Shown here piece by piece: positions 47,686 to 56,719 of a DNA stretch of 64,000 nucleotides. Under the pieces are notes generated by a model. It saw nothing but the letters and a program-made list of their open reading frames with translations. It searched no databases and was not told the DNA's origin. The DNA is from Massilia putida (GTDB taxonomy: Bacteria > Pseudomonadota > Gammaproteobacteria > Burkholderiales > Burkholderiaceae_D), in the NCBI RefSeq assembly GCF_001941825.1, contig NZ_CP019038.1:3100001-3164000 (forward strand), in the 5' to 3' direction. Both the position numbers and the translations under genes were made by a program. Position 1 is the stretch's first letter, and each line of letters begins with the position of its first letter.

Positions 47686-48232
47686 AAAACACTTGGCCGG
47701 CTATGTGCTCCTGGCCACCGCCTTCACGGTGCTCGGCGCCATCGCCGGCGTCAAGCAGGACGCCAAGGGCCCGCTGACGACCAGCTATACGCCCACGGAC
47801 GGCCGTCCGCACACGGCCGTGACGAACCTGTATGCATCGTCGCTGAACGACCTCGCCGGCAAGCCGCAGCCGCTCGGCCAGTGGAAGGGCAAGCCGCTGC
47901 TCGTGAACTTCTGGGCCTCGTGGTGCGCGCCGTGCGTGTCGGAGATGCCGGAATTGTCCGACCTCGCGGCCAAGGACGGCGGCAAGCATTTCAATGTGAT
48001 CGGTATCGGCATCGATTCCCCCACGAACCTCGCCGAGTTTGCCCGCAAAATCAAGATTTCTTACCCATTGTACGTAGGCGGCATGGGTGGCACGGACCTG
48101 GCGCGCGGCCTCGGCAATGCCCAGGGCGGGTTGCCGTTTACCGTGCTGATCGGCGCAGATGGACAGGTCCGCAAGACTTACCTGGGCCGCCTCAAGTTCG
48201 ATCAGTTACGCGCCGACCTGGCCAAGTTGTAG
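47678..48232 (+). CDS. TlpA-like membrane-anchored thioredoxin
   Basis: A 184-residue thiol-disulfide protein with an N-terminal signal anchor (LAGYVLLATAFTVLGAIAG) and a periplasmic thioredoxin/redoxin domain with the active site FWASWCAPCVSEMPEL. The cis-proline loop is GGLPFTVLI. ATG 47678 overlaps the upstream stop codon; ATG 47660 is also in frame. It probably reduces periplasmic disulfides in cytochrome c maturation or envelope proteins. Confidence 0.88.
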   Translation: MNKKHLAGYVLLATAFTVLGAIAGVKQDAKGPLTTSYTPTDGRPHTAVTNLYASSLNDLAGKPQPLGQWKGKPLLVNFWASWCAPCVSEMPELSDLAAKDGGKHFNVIGIGIDSPTNLAEFARKIKISYPLYVGGMGGTDLARGLGNAQGGLPFTVLIGADGQVRKTYLGRLKFDQLRADLAKL

Positions 48233-48349
48233 GCGCCAGCCGTCGTCCGCGAACGATCGTGCACTTATTTTCCGACTTCTTTTTATCGCTTGCCAACACG
48301 TAACGTTGGCGGCAAAATGCCTGTCTTTCGGGCAAACAGACGGTTCAAC

Positions 48350-48787
48350 ATGGCGAAAAAGCTACTGCTGCTCAATGGCCCCAACCTCAATTTGCTGGGG
48401 ACACGTGAGCCTGCGGTGTATGGCGCGACAACGCTGGCCGACATCGAGCAGGCCGCCACCGCCCAGGCGCAAGCGGCCGGGGCGGAGATCGCCTGTTTCC
48501 AGAGCAACCATGAAGGGGCGCTGATCGACCGTATTCACGCTGCCCGCCAGGAAAGCGTGGACGCGATCGTCATCAACCCGGGCGCATTGACCCATACCAG
48601 CGTCGCACTGCGCGATGCGCTGGCGGGGGTGGAGATTCCGTTTGTGGAAGTACACATCTCTAATATTTACAAGCGCGAGGAGTTCCGGCACCACTCGTTT
48701 TTGTCGGCGATCGCGCAAGGCACGATCTGCGGGCTGGGAGCTGATGGATATCGCTTTGCCATCGACTTCGCGCTGAAACAGCGTTAA
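48350..48787 (+). CDS. aroQ: Type II 3-dehydroquinate dehydratase
   Basis: A 145-residue dodecameric enzyme of the shikimate pathway. It shows [21 protein letters not shown] (catalytic Arg and Tyr region), [32 protein letters not shown] and [17 protein letters not shown] (catalytic His). ATG 48350 (MAKKLLLL) is the family start. It precedes accB by 88 bp, and the aroQ-accB-accC order is widespread in proteobacteria. Confidence 0.96.
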   Translation: MAKKLLLLNGPNLNLLGTREPAVYGATTLADIEQAATAQAQAAGAEIACFQSNHEGALIDRIHAARQESVDAIVINPGALTHTSVALRDALAGVEIPFVEVHISNIYKREEFRHHSFLSAIAQGTICGLGADGYRFAIDFALKQR

Positions 48788-48875
48788 TCTACGTCAACTT
48801 CACGCATTCCGCGCGTAAGTGCGTATCACCCGACGCGCCGTATGCTCTTAAACAAATAATTCCAAGGGGTTTCAC

Positions 48876-49337
48876 ATGGATCTAAGAAAACTCAAGACAC
48901 TGATCGACCTCGTCGCGGAGTCGGATATCGCCGAACTCGAAGTGACCGAAGGCGAAAGCAAGGTCCGCATCGTCAAGTCCTCGGCAATCCCGCAGAATCA
49001 GATGGTCATGGTCCCGCAGCAAGGCGTCCAGCAATACTCGGCACCGGCCATGCCCGCCCCGGCCGCACCCGCCGCAGCCCCGGCCGCGCCAAGCGAACCG
49101 ACCGGCCACGTCGTCAAGTCGCCGATGGTCGGCACCTTCTACCGCTCCTCGGCACCGGGCGCCCCGGCATTCGTCGAAGTCGGCGCGACCGTGAAGGAAG
49201 GCGATACCCTGTGCATCATCGAAGCGATGAAGCTCCTGAATGAAATCGATGCCGACGCCTCCGGCACCATCACCAAGATCCTGGTGGAAAACGGTCAGCC
49301 CGTCGAATTCGGTCAGCCGCTGTTCGTGATCGGCTAA
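48876..49337 (+). CDS. accB: Acetyl-CoA carboxylase biotin carboxyl carrier protein
   Basis: A 153-residue BCCP. An N-terminal region ([20 protein letters not shown]) is followed by an Ala/Pro-rich linker and the biotinyl domain, with the biotinylated lysine K119 in [16 protein letters not shown] lies upstream of the ATG. It is followed by accC at 73 bp and the two subunits are expected to be co-expressed. Confidence 0.97.
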   Translation: MDLRKLKTLIDLVAESDIAELEVTEGESKVRIVKSSAIPQNQMVMVPQQGVQQYSAPAMPAPAAPAAAPAAPSEPTGHVVKSPMVGTFYRSSAPGAPAFVEVGATVKEGDTLCIIEAMKLLNEIDADASGTITKILVENGQPVEFGQPLFVIG

Positions 49338-49410
49338 CGTCTCCCGGCGCGGTCGTCCGACCGCGCCCTCCCGGCATGCCGCCGGCACTCAAAGAAACAC
49401 CGAACTTACC

Positions 49411-50816
<1,406 letters not shown>

Positions 50817-50820
<4 letters not shown>

Positions 50821-51767
50821 GTTGGACTGAAGTCATCATCGAGATCGCACGCGAGCACGCCGAAGGGCTGTCCGACGCCCTGATGGAAGCGGGCGCGCTG
50901 TCGGTCTCTGTGGAAGACGCGGACGAAGGCACCGACGCGGAAAAACCCCTGTTCGGCGAGCCGGGCATGGTGCCGAAAGAGGCCGCCTGGGACCACAGCC
51001 GCGTCGTCGCATTGACGGACGAGGATGCCGACCAGGCCGCGATCGTGGCCGAGGCAGCAAGCGCCATCGGCTTGCAGGAAGCACCCGCGTTCACGACGCG
51101 CCCCGTCGCCGACGCCGACTGGGTGCGCCTGACGCAATCGCAGTTCGAACCCATCCACATCGGCAAGAACATCTGGGTCGTGCCGAGCTGGCACGAAGCG
51201 CCCGATCCGGACGCGCTCATTCTCGAAGTCGACCCGGGCCTCGCGTTCGGCACGGGCAGCCACCCGACCACGCGCCTGTGCATGGAATGGCTGGAAGCCC
51301 ATCCGGCACCGGGCAAATCGGTGCTGGACTACGGCTGCGGCTCGGGCATCCTGGCGATGGTCGCGAAAAAACTCGGCGCGGCCGACGTCACCGGCGTCGA
51401 CATCGACGAGCAGGCGATCGAATCCGCCAGGCTGAACGCGGAACGCAACCGCTGCGAGATCGATTTCTACGTGCCGGACGACTTCGTCGCGTCGAAGCAC
51501 GGCGGCGAACGCTTCGACATCGTCGTCGCGAACATCCTGTCGAGCCCATTGAAGCTGATGGCGCCGATGCTCTCGAGCCGCGTGGCCGACGGCGGTTTCT
51601 TGATCCTGTCGGGCGTGCTGGCGCGCCAGGCCGAGGAAGTGGCGGCCGCGTACGCACCTTTCATCAAGCTGGGCGTCTGGGCCGAGCAGGACGGCTGGGT
51701 CGCTCTGCACGGGCAGCTTGGCGCAGCGAATGCACCGGAGCCACGTGCTACCGACGGCAGCAAATAA
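50817..51767 (+). CDS. prmA: Ribosomal protein L11 methyltransferase
   Basis: A 316-residue SAM-dependent enzyme that methylates ribosomal protein L11. The N-terminal substrate-binding part ends near residue 120, then [16 protein letters not shown], the SAM motif [13 protein letters not shown] (near 168) and [14 protein letters not shown] (near 237) follow. It is coupled to accC by the ATGA overlap. A short low-complexity tail follows the domain. Confidence 0.95.
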
Positions 51768-51770
51768 GGC

Positions 51771-53189
51771 ATGGCGCTCGCCACCCAGTGCCCGCATTGC
51801 CACACCACGTTCCGCGTCGCCGCGGACCAGCTCAAGCTCCGCGGCGGCATCGTCCGCTGCGGGTCTTGCCAGCGCATCTTTGACGGCAACGCCCACCTGA
51901 TCGACCTGGACAAGCCGGCAGCGAAGGCCCCGTCCGACACCCCACCCGCACCGCCCTCCGCCGATTTCGACGCGCTGCCGGTCTACACCCTCGATTTCGA
52001 CCACACGTTCGATCCGCTCGGCATCCTCCCCAAAGTGGAAGCGCCGGACGAGGTGCAGCCACCGGCACCGCGCGCGCACGTCTGGCGCACGGGCAGCGCG
52101 TCCGCGCGCGAGCCCGGGCCCGAGGCCGAGGAAGCGCCGGCCGCGGAGGAACCTGTCGCGGCACCGCCCGCGCCGAACTATGCGCCCGCCGGACGCGTCG
52201 AGCCGCGCCTGGAGCCGGTCGTCGATGCCGCCCCCGACGCGGCCGCAGTCCCCGCCGAGGAACCGCCCGCGGAGACGGAACCGGCACCGGCCAACGCCTA
52301 CGCGCCCGCCGGCCGCATCGAACCGGACTTCGGCCTGCCGGTCGACGAGGAGATCGTCGCCCAGCCGCTGCCCGACTTCGAACCGGAACCGGAGCCACCG
52401 CCGCCCGAAGCCGAACCGGAGCACGAGCCGGAGCCGCCCGCAGCGGCCGTCCCCACCCCGCCGGCCGACGACGCCCCGCCCGCCTTTCTCCCGCTGCGCG
52501 CATCGGCGGACAGCGAACCGCCCGCACCGGCACCCGCGATGATCCCGCCCGTGCTGCCGGCGCGCAGCAAAGCCGTCCGTGCGTCCGAGGCGCGCACCCG
52601 CCGCTCCAAGCTGACGCCGACGAAGATCGAACCGCCCAAGCTGCGCCTGGCGCCGGACGGCGACGCCGACGAACCGGAGTTCGTCAAGCGCAGCCGCCGC
52701 CAGGAACGCATGGGCCGCACGCAGCGCATGCTGATGGCCGCGGGCACCGTCGTGCTGCTGCTCGTCCTGCTGGCTCAGACGGTGCTGGGATTCCGCAACG
52801 TGCTGGCGGCGCAGCATCCGGGCATGAAGCCGGTCCTGATGGCCGCCTGCGTCGTGCTGGGCTGCCGCGTGGAGCTGCCCGCGCTGGCCGAGAACCTCGT
52901 CATCGAGACGGGCGAACTGACCTCGCTGGGCCCGGACACTTACGCGCTCAATACGCTGCTGCGCAACCAGGGTAACCTCGTGCTGGCCTGGCCCAGCATC
53001 GAGCTCGAGCTGACCGACGCCAACGACAAGCCGGTGCTGCGCCGGGTCCTGGCGCCCGCCGACTATCTGCCGAAGGGTACGCCGGCGGCCAGCGGTTTCG
53101 GCCCGCACTCGGAGCAGCCGGTCACACTGCATTTCACGCTGGCCGGCCTGCGGCCGTCCAGCTATCACACTTTCGTTTTCTATCCTTGA
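51771..53189 (+). CDS. Zinc-ribbon DUF3426 membrane protein
   Basis: A 472-residue protein with three parts. An MJ0042-type zinc ribbon (C7-x2-C10 and C30-x2-C33) is at the N-terminus, then a long Pro/Glu/Ala-rich linker of about 280 residues, a single membrane span (near 316-342) and a C-terminal DUF3426 domain (about 345-472). It starts 3 bp after prmA, a conserved betaproteobacterial order. The function is unknown. The linker is strongly biased in composition and probably disordered. Confidence 0.88.
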   Translation: MALATQCPHCHTTFRVAADQLKLRGGIVRCGSCQRIFDGNAHLIDLDKPAAKAPSDTPPAPPSADFDALPVYTLDFDHTFDPLGILPKVEAPDEVQPPAPRAHVWRTGSASAREPGPEAEEAPAAEEPVAAPPAPNYAPAGRVEPRLEPVVDAAPDAAAVPAEEPPAETEPAPANAYAPAGRIEPDFGLPVDEEIVAQPLPDFEPEPEPPPPEAEPEHEPEPPAAAVPTPPADDAPPAFLPLRASADSEPPAPAPAMIPPVLPARSKAVRASEARTRRSKLTPTKIEPPKLRLAPDGDADEPEFVKRSRRQERMGRTQRMLMAAGTVVLLLVLLAQTVLGFRNVLAAQHPGMKPVLMAACVVLGCRVELPALAENLVIETGELTSLGPDTYALNTLLRNQGNLVLAWPSIELELTDANDKPVLRRVLAPADYLPKGTPAASGFGPHSEQPVTLHFTLAGLRPSSYHTFVFYP

Positions 53190-53197
53190 GGCTTCCA

Positions 53198-54136
53198 ATG
53201 ACCAAGACCTCGCTGATCTGCGGCTCGATCGCCTTCGACAAGATCATGCAATACCACGGCCGTTTCGGCGAAACGCTGCTGGCCGACCAGCTGCACCGCG
53301 TGAACGTGTCGTTCCTCGTGCCGACCCTGCGCACCGAATACGGCGGCTGCGCCGTCAACATCGCCTACAACCTCAAGCTGCTGGGCGGCGAGCCGCTCAT
53401 CATGGGCACCATCGGCCAGGACGGCGGCGACTACCTCGACCGCATGGCGCAGCAAGGCCTCGCCACCAACGCGATCCGCACGATCGCCCATGCGTACACG
53501 GCCCAGTGCTTCGTCACGGCCGACCTGGACAACAACCAGATCAACGCCTTCCACCCGGGCGCGATGCAGTTCTCGCACGAGAACAACCTGGCCGACCACC
53601 TGCCGCTGCGCGTCGCGATCATCGCGCCGGACGGCCGCGACGGCATGATCAAGCACGCACGCGACTGCGCGGAGCGCGGCGTGCCGTTCATCTTCGATCC
53701 GGGCCAGCAGCTGCCGATGTTCAGCGGCGACGAACTGCTGACCTTCATCGACCAGGCCAGCTACCTGGCCTGCAACGACTACGAATTCGAGATGGTGATG
53801 GACCGCACCGGCTTGGCCCTGCAGGACATCGCGGCGCGCCTGGACGCGCTGGTCGTCACCCGCGGCGAAGCCGGTTCCGACATCTATGCCGGCGGCGAAC
53901 ACCACAAGATCCCGGCCGTGCCGGCGGCCAGCGTGGTCGATCCGACGGGCTGCGGCGACGCGTATCGCGCCGGCCTGCTGCACGGCATCGCCAACGATCT
54001 CGACTGGCCGACGACGGGCCGCCTGGCCAGCCTGCTGGGCGCCATCAAGATCGCCCATCAGGGCGGCCAGAACCACAGCTTCACGCCCTCGGCGATCGCG
54101 GACCGCTTCGAGGCGGCCTTCGGCTACCGCTTCTGA
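53198..54136 (+). CDS. PfkB-family carbohydrate/nucleoside kinase (adenosine kinase-like)
   Basis: A 312-residue ribokinase-fold kinase. The N-terminal region shows TEYGGCAVNIAYNLKLLGG, and the C-terminal PfkB signature with the catalytic Asp is VVDPTGCGDAYRAGLL (near 247-260). The N-terminus LICGSIAFDKIMQY resembles the adenosine kinase-like group. The actual substrate is undetermined. It ends the aroQ/acc/prmA run and is followed by a strong terminator. Confidence 0.88.
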   Translation: MTKTSLICGSIAFDKIMQYHGRFGETLLADQLHRVNVSFLVPTLRTEYGGCAVNIAYNLKLLGGEPLIMGTIGQDGGDYLDRMAQQGLATNAIRTIAHAYTAQCFVTADLDNNQINAFHPGAMQFSHENNLADHLPLRVAIIAPDGRDGMIKHARDCAERGVPFIFDPGQQLPMFSGDELLTFIDQASYLACNDYEFEMVMDRTGLALQDIAARLDALVVTRGEAGSDIYAGGEHHKIPAVPAASVVDPTGCGDAYRAGLLHGIANDLDWPTTGRLASLLGAIKIAHQGGQNHSFTPSAIADRFEAAFGYRF

Positions 54137-54149
54137 CGCGCGAACAACG

Positions 54150-54190
54150 AAAAGCGCGCCGTCCCTCGCGGGACCGGCGCGCTTTTTTTT
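54150..54190. terminator. Strong bidirectional intrinsic terminator
   Basis: An A-run, GC-rich arms (AAAGCGCGCC-GTCCC and GGGAC-CGGCGCGCTTT, with one bulged base) and then eight T's. It lies between the convergent PfkB-kinase and yggT genes and can stop transcripts from both sides. Confidence 0.9.
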
Positions 54191-54203
54191 GTGGCCGCAG
54201 CCG

Positions 54204-54731
54204 TCAGATGTAGAACACCTGGCGCAGCAAATACTGTGCGATCTGGATCAGGATCAGCGCCACCAGCACCGTCAGATCGAGGCCCCCGATGGGCGGGATC
54301 ACGCGGCGCAGCGGGCGCAGCAGCGGGTCGTTGAGGGCGTGGACGAACGGCGCCAGCGGCGCGTGCGGATTGATCCAGCTGAAGATCACCTCGATGATCA
54401 ACAGGCCCATGAAGCCGTACAGGATCCAGTCGATCAAGCGGAACAAGGCGATCAGCACGACCGCCTGGCCGCTCGTCCCGGCCAGCAGCAGGATCGACGA
54501 CGCGGCCAGCACGACGAGGAACGCCCCGAGCAGGCTCGCCCAGTCGTAACCACCCATGCCCGGCACGAGGCGGCGCAGCGGGCGCACGAGCCAGTCGGAC
54601 AACGTGAACGTAAATTGCGCGACGGACGCCGGCGGACGCACGCGGATCACCTGCATCCAGAAACGCAGCAGCAAGACTCCACCCAGCACACCGGCCACGG
54701 TATCGACGATCAATTTAAGAATGGGCAGCAC
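54204..54731 (-). CDS. yggT: YggT family membrane protein
   Basis: A 175-residue protein with two YggT repeats, each with membrane helices and a conserved P-L-R-R-x-P loop (LVRPLRRLVPGMGGYD and LLRPLRRVIPPIGGLD). GTG 54731 was chosen since AAGGAG lies five bases before it and gives the family length; the ORF opening to 54836 runs through a terminator. The family is linked to osmotic or membrane-protein homeostasis, but the role is not settled. Confidence 0.9.
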   Translation of the reverse strand: MLPILKLIVDTVAGVLGGVLLLRFWMQVIRVRPPASVAQFTFTLSDWLVRPLRRLVPGMGGYDWASLLGAFLVVLAASSILLLAGTSGQAVVLIALFRLIDWILYGFMGLLIIEVIFSWINPHAPLAPFVHALNDPLLRPLRRVIPPIGGLDLTVLVALILIQIAQYLLRQVFYI

Positions 54732-54743
54732 GACGACTCCTTG

Positions 54744-54778
54744 AAAAAAAACCGCTGTGTGAAAGCTCACACAGCGGT
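54744..54778 (-). terminator. Intrinsic terminator of the H1-like gene
   Basis: On the minus strand: an exact 12-bp stem (ACCGCTGTGTGA with its complement) with a four-base loop, followed by eight T's. It lies 28 bp after the H1-like stop and just before the yggT start, separating the two transcripts. Confidence 0.92.
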
Positions 54779-54805
54779 ATTTTGCCTGAACCAGGCAGGA
54801 ATGGC

Positions 54806-56005
54806 TTACGGACGGCTGCTCGTCGGGAACGGCCATGCTGCCGGTGCGATTACCGATTTGGCGGCCGGCGCCGGGCTTGCGGCCTGGGTGGCGCTGTCCT
54901 TGCCGTCGGTCTTGGCTTCGGTCTTCGTCTCGGCTTTCGCTTCAGGCTTGGCTTCCGGTTTCGCTTCCGGCTTGGCTTCAGCCTTGGCTGCCGCGGACTT
55001 CTTGGCGGCCGGCTTCGCGGCGGCTTTCTTCACTGCCGGCTTGGTCTCGGCGCTTTTGGCGGCGGGAGCGGCGGCCTTGGTGGCAGCGGTTTTGGTCGCA
55101 GCGGGCTTGGCGGCGGTCTTGGCGGCAGCGGTTTTGGTCGCAGCAGGCTTGGCGGCGGTCTTGGCGGCAGCGGTTTTGGTCGCAGCAGGCTTGGCGGCGG
55201 TCTTGGTCGCAGCGGTTTTGGTCGCAGCAGGCTTGGCGGCGGTCTTGGTCGCAGCCGGCTTCGCAGCGGCGGTCGACTTGGCAGCAGTCTTCTTGGCAGC
55301 CGGTTTGGCGGCGGCGGCCGGCTTGGCAGCAGTCTTCTTGGCAGCCGGTTTGGCGGCGGCGGTCGACTTGGCAGCAGTCTTCTTGGCAGCCGGTTTGGCG
55401 GCGGCGGTCGACTTGGCAGCGGTCTTCTTGGCAGCCGGTTTGGCGGCGGCGGTCGACTTGGCAGCGGTCTTCTTGGCAGCCGGTTTGGCGGCGGCGGTCG
55501 ACTTGGCAGCAGTCTTCTTGGCAGCCGGTTTGGCGGCGGCGGTCGACTTGGCAGCAGTCTTCTTGGCAGCCGGTTTGGCGGCGGCGGTCGACTTGGCAGC
55601 AGTCTTCTTGGCAGCCGGTTTGGCGGCAGCGGTCGACTTGGCAGTAGTCTTCTTGGCAGCCGGTTTGGCGGCGGCGGTCGACTTGGCAGCAGTCTTCTTG
55701 GCAGCCGGTTTGGCGGCGGCGATCGACTTGGCGGCAGTCTTCTTAGCAGCCGGTTTGGTTGCGGCCGGCTTGGTGGCTGCGGTTTTGGTTGCAGCGGCTT
55801 TCTTTGCAGCCGGTTTGGCGGCGGGCTTGGTTGCAGCCGATTTAGCCGGCGCTTTCGTTGCAGCAGCTTTCTTCGCGGCCGGTTTGGCGGCGGCTTTAGC
55901 GGCTACGGTTTTGGTTGCGGGTTTATCAGCTGCTGCTTTTGCGGCCGGTTTGGTGGCGGCTTTTGCAGCCGACTTGGCTGCTGGTTTTTTCGCGGCGGTT
56001 GCCAT
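54806..56005 (-). CDS. Alanine/lysine-rich histone H1-like protein
   Basis: A 399-residue, extremely Ala/Lys/Pro/Thr-rich protein resembling bacterial H1-like proteins (AlgP, Hc2/HctB type), thought to bind DNA through KPAAKK motifs. The central region is a tandem array of 15-residue units (KPAAKKTAAKSTAAA), and the C-terminus turns acidic (AEAKPEAKPEAKPEAKAE) and ends with a short hydrophobic tail. ATG 56005 has GAAGGAG at good spacing. It ends at a strong terminator. An SOS-box-like site lies about 200 bp upstream. Confidence 0.85.
   Translation of the reverse strand: MATAAKKPAAKSAAKAATKPAAKAAADKPATKTVAAKAAAKPAAKKAAATKAPAKSAATKPAAKPAAKKAAATKTAATKPAATKPAAKKTAAKSIAAAKPAAKKTAAKSTAAAKPAAKKTTAKSTAAAKPAAKKTAAKSTAAAKPAAKKTAAKSTAAAKPAAKKTAAKSTAAAKPAAKKTAAKSTAAAKPAAKKTAAKSTAAAKPAAKKTAAKSTAAAKPAAKKTAAKPAAAAKPAAKKTAAKSTAAAKPAATKTAAKPAATKTAATKTAAKPAATKTAAAKTAAKPAATKTAAAKTAAKPAATKTAATKAAAPAAKSAETKPAVKKAAAKPAAKKSAAAKAEAKPEAKPEAKPEAKAETKTEAKTDGKDSATQAASPAPAAKSVIAPAAWPFPTSSRP
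55272..55766. repeat. Tandem array of eleven 45-bp units
   Basis: Eleven consecutive in-frame 45-bp units encode the KPAAKKTAAK-type 15-mers of the H1-like protein. Units differ by a few bases (for example at 55317 a changed block, 55632 AGTAGTC, 55722 ATCGAC). The near-identity suggests recent expansion and a length that could vary among strains. Confidence 0.92.
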
Positions 56006-56199
56006 TTTCTGTTCTCCTTCTCTGCGATGAGAAATTACGCTACATGGTTTGAACCCGTCCAACCCGGTCTGCTTGGTCGGGCGAATTATTCATCGGCGCA
56101 AACGCTTTGTTTGCGTCAATGAATCCGGCACAGCCGAACTGCCGCGGCGATTCGATAAAACCCGCAAAACTTCCGGGCATTCATCTCCGATTTACGCTA

Positions 56200-56219
56200 T
56201 ACTGTATTTTCATACAGTA
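56200..56219. promoter_or_regulatory. LexA-like SOS box
   Basis: TACTGTATTTTCATACAGTA contains CTGT-N8-ACAG with perfect outer symmetry (TACTGTA/TACAGTA), close to the proteobacterial LexA consensus. A -10-like TATACT (56198-56203) overlaps it on the plus strand. On the minus strand TTGAAT and TATAGC flank it. Either the H1-like gene (minus) or an unannotated short transcript (plus) could be its target. Confidence 0.6.
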
Positions 56220-56333
56220 GATTCAATCGGTGCTGCTCAACCTCCACAGCAGTCCAGCTATCGTCGTCGCCGACGACCGAAACGACTAAAGTCCGATGGT
56301 TCAGTGCGCTGTCCACATCGCAGCCCGTGCGCC

Positions 56334-56393
56334 GCGAAAAGAAAAAGCCGCCATACCCGACATTTATCAGGCAATGCGGCTTGTTCTTTTCGC
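56334..56393. terminator. Long hairpin, possible bidirectional terminator
   Basis: Arms of 18 bp (56334-56351 and 56376-56393) pair with a single mismatch around a 24-base loop. The left arm is A-rich, and the right arm ends TTGTTCTTTT, as expected of an intrinsic terminator readable on both strands. It lies about 130 bp to the right of the LexA-like box. Confidence 0.5.
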
Positions 56394-56719
56394 TAAGCTT
56401 ACGTGCATACTGAATGAATCAGCGTCCCATTTTTGATCGGTTTGTTTCCCGTTCGACGTTCCGAAAACCGGCGTCTTCACGTTTTGACAAATTCAATCAC
56501 GTAAAGTACACGAAAACCTTGTCAGTGCGCAACCCGCACACAGTATTTTTCATGTCTTTTATAGGACAAACCAGCGATTACATCAACCGAAACGATCGCT
56601 GCGATAACATTTGATTCGTTCTTCGCTCTGCTCAGTCTCCAAAAACAAGCGCGCAAATCGATGCGCATTACCTTGCTACCATTTCGCATAAAGCCTTTAA
56701 ATAAAGGCGCTATACAGAA

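Larger units (their letters stand above)
56006..56719. other. Long intergenic region upstream of the H1-like gene
   Basis: About 710 bp with no supported protein gene and visibly higher AT content. It contains a 7-bp-arm inverted repeat (56097-56115), a LexA-like box, a long hairpin (56334-56393), a TTGACA at 56484-56489 with a weak -10 (TACACG) 17 bp later, and a small hairpin near 56693-56708 after the glycosyltransferase gene. The 115-residue plus-strand frame here lacks a ribosome site and family match. Confidence 0.6.

Noticed and set aside
55272..55766. CRISPR array
   Set aside because: The 45-bp periodicity is contiguous coding repeat without spacers, and no cas genes are present.
54782..56122. 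A Gly/Leu/Arg/Ser-rich repetitive plus-strand frame (GSSLLGSRFGGGGRL units)
   Set aside because: It is the complement of the 45-bp array in the H1-like gene, which has the proper ribosome site, start and terminator on the minus strand.
56049..56396. A 115-residue plus-strand frame across the LexA-like box
   Set aside because: No ribosome site, no family resemblance, Arg-rich tail typical of chance frames, and it reads through a likely hairpin terminator.
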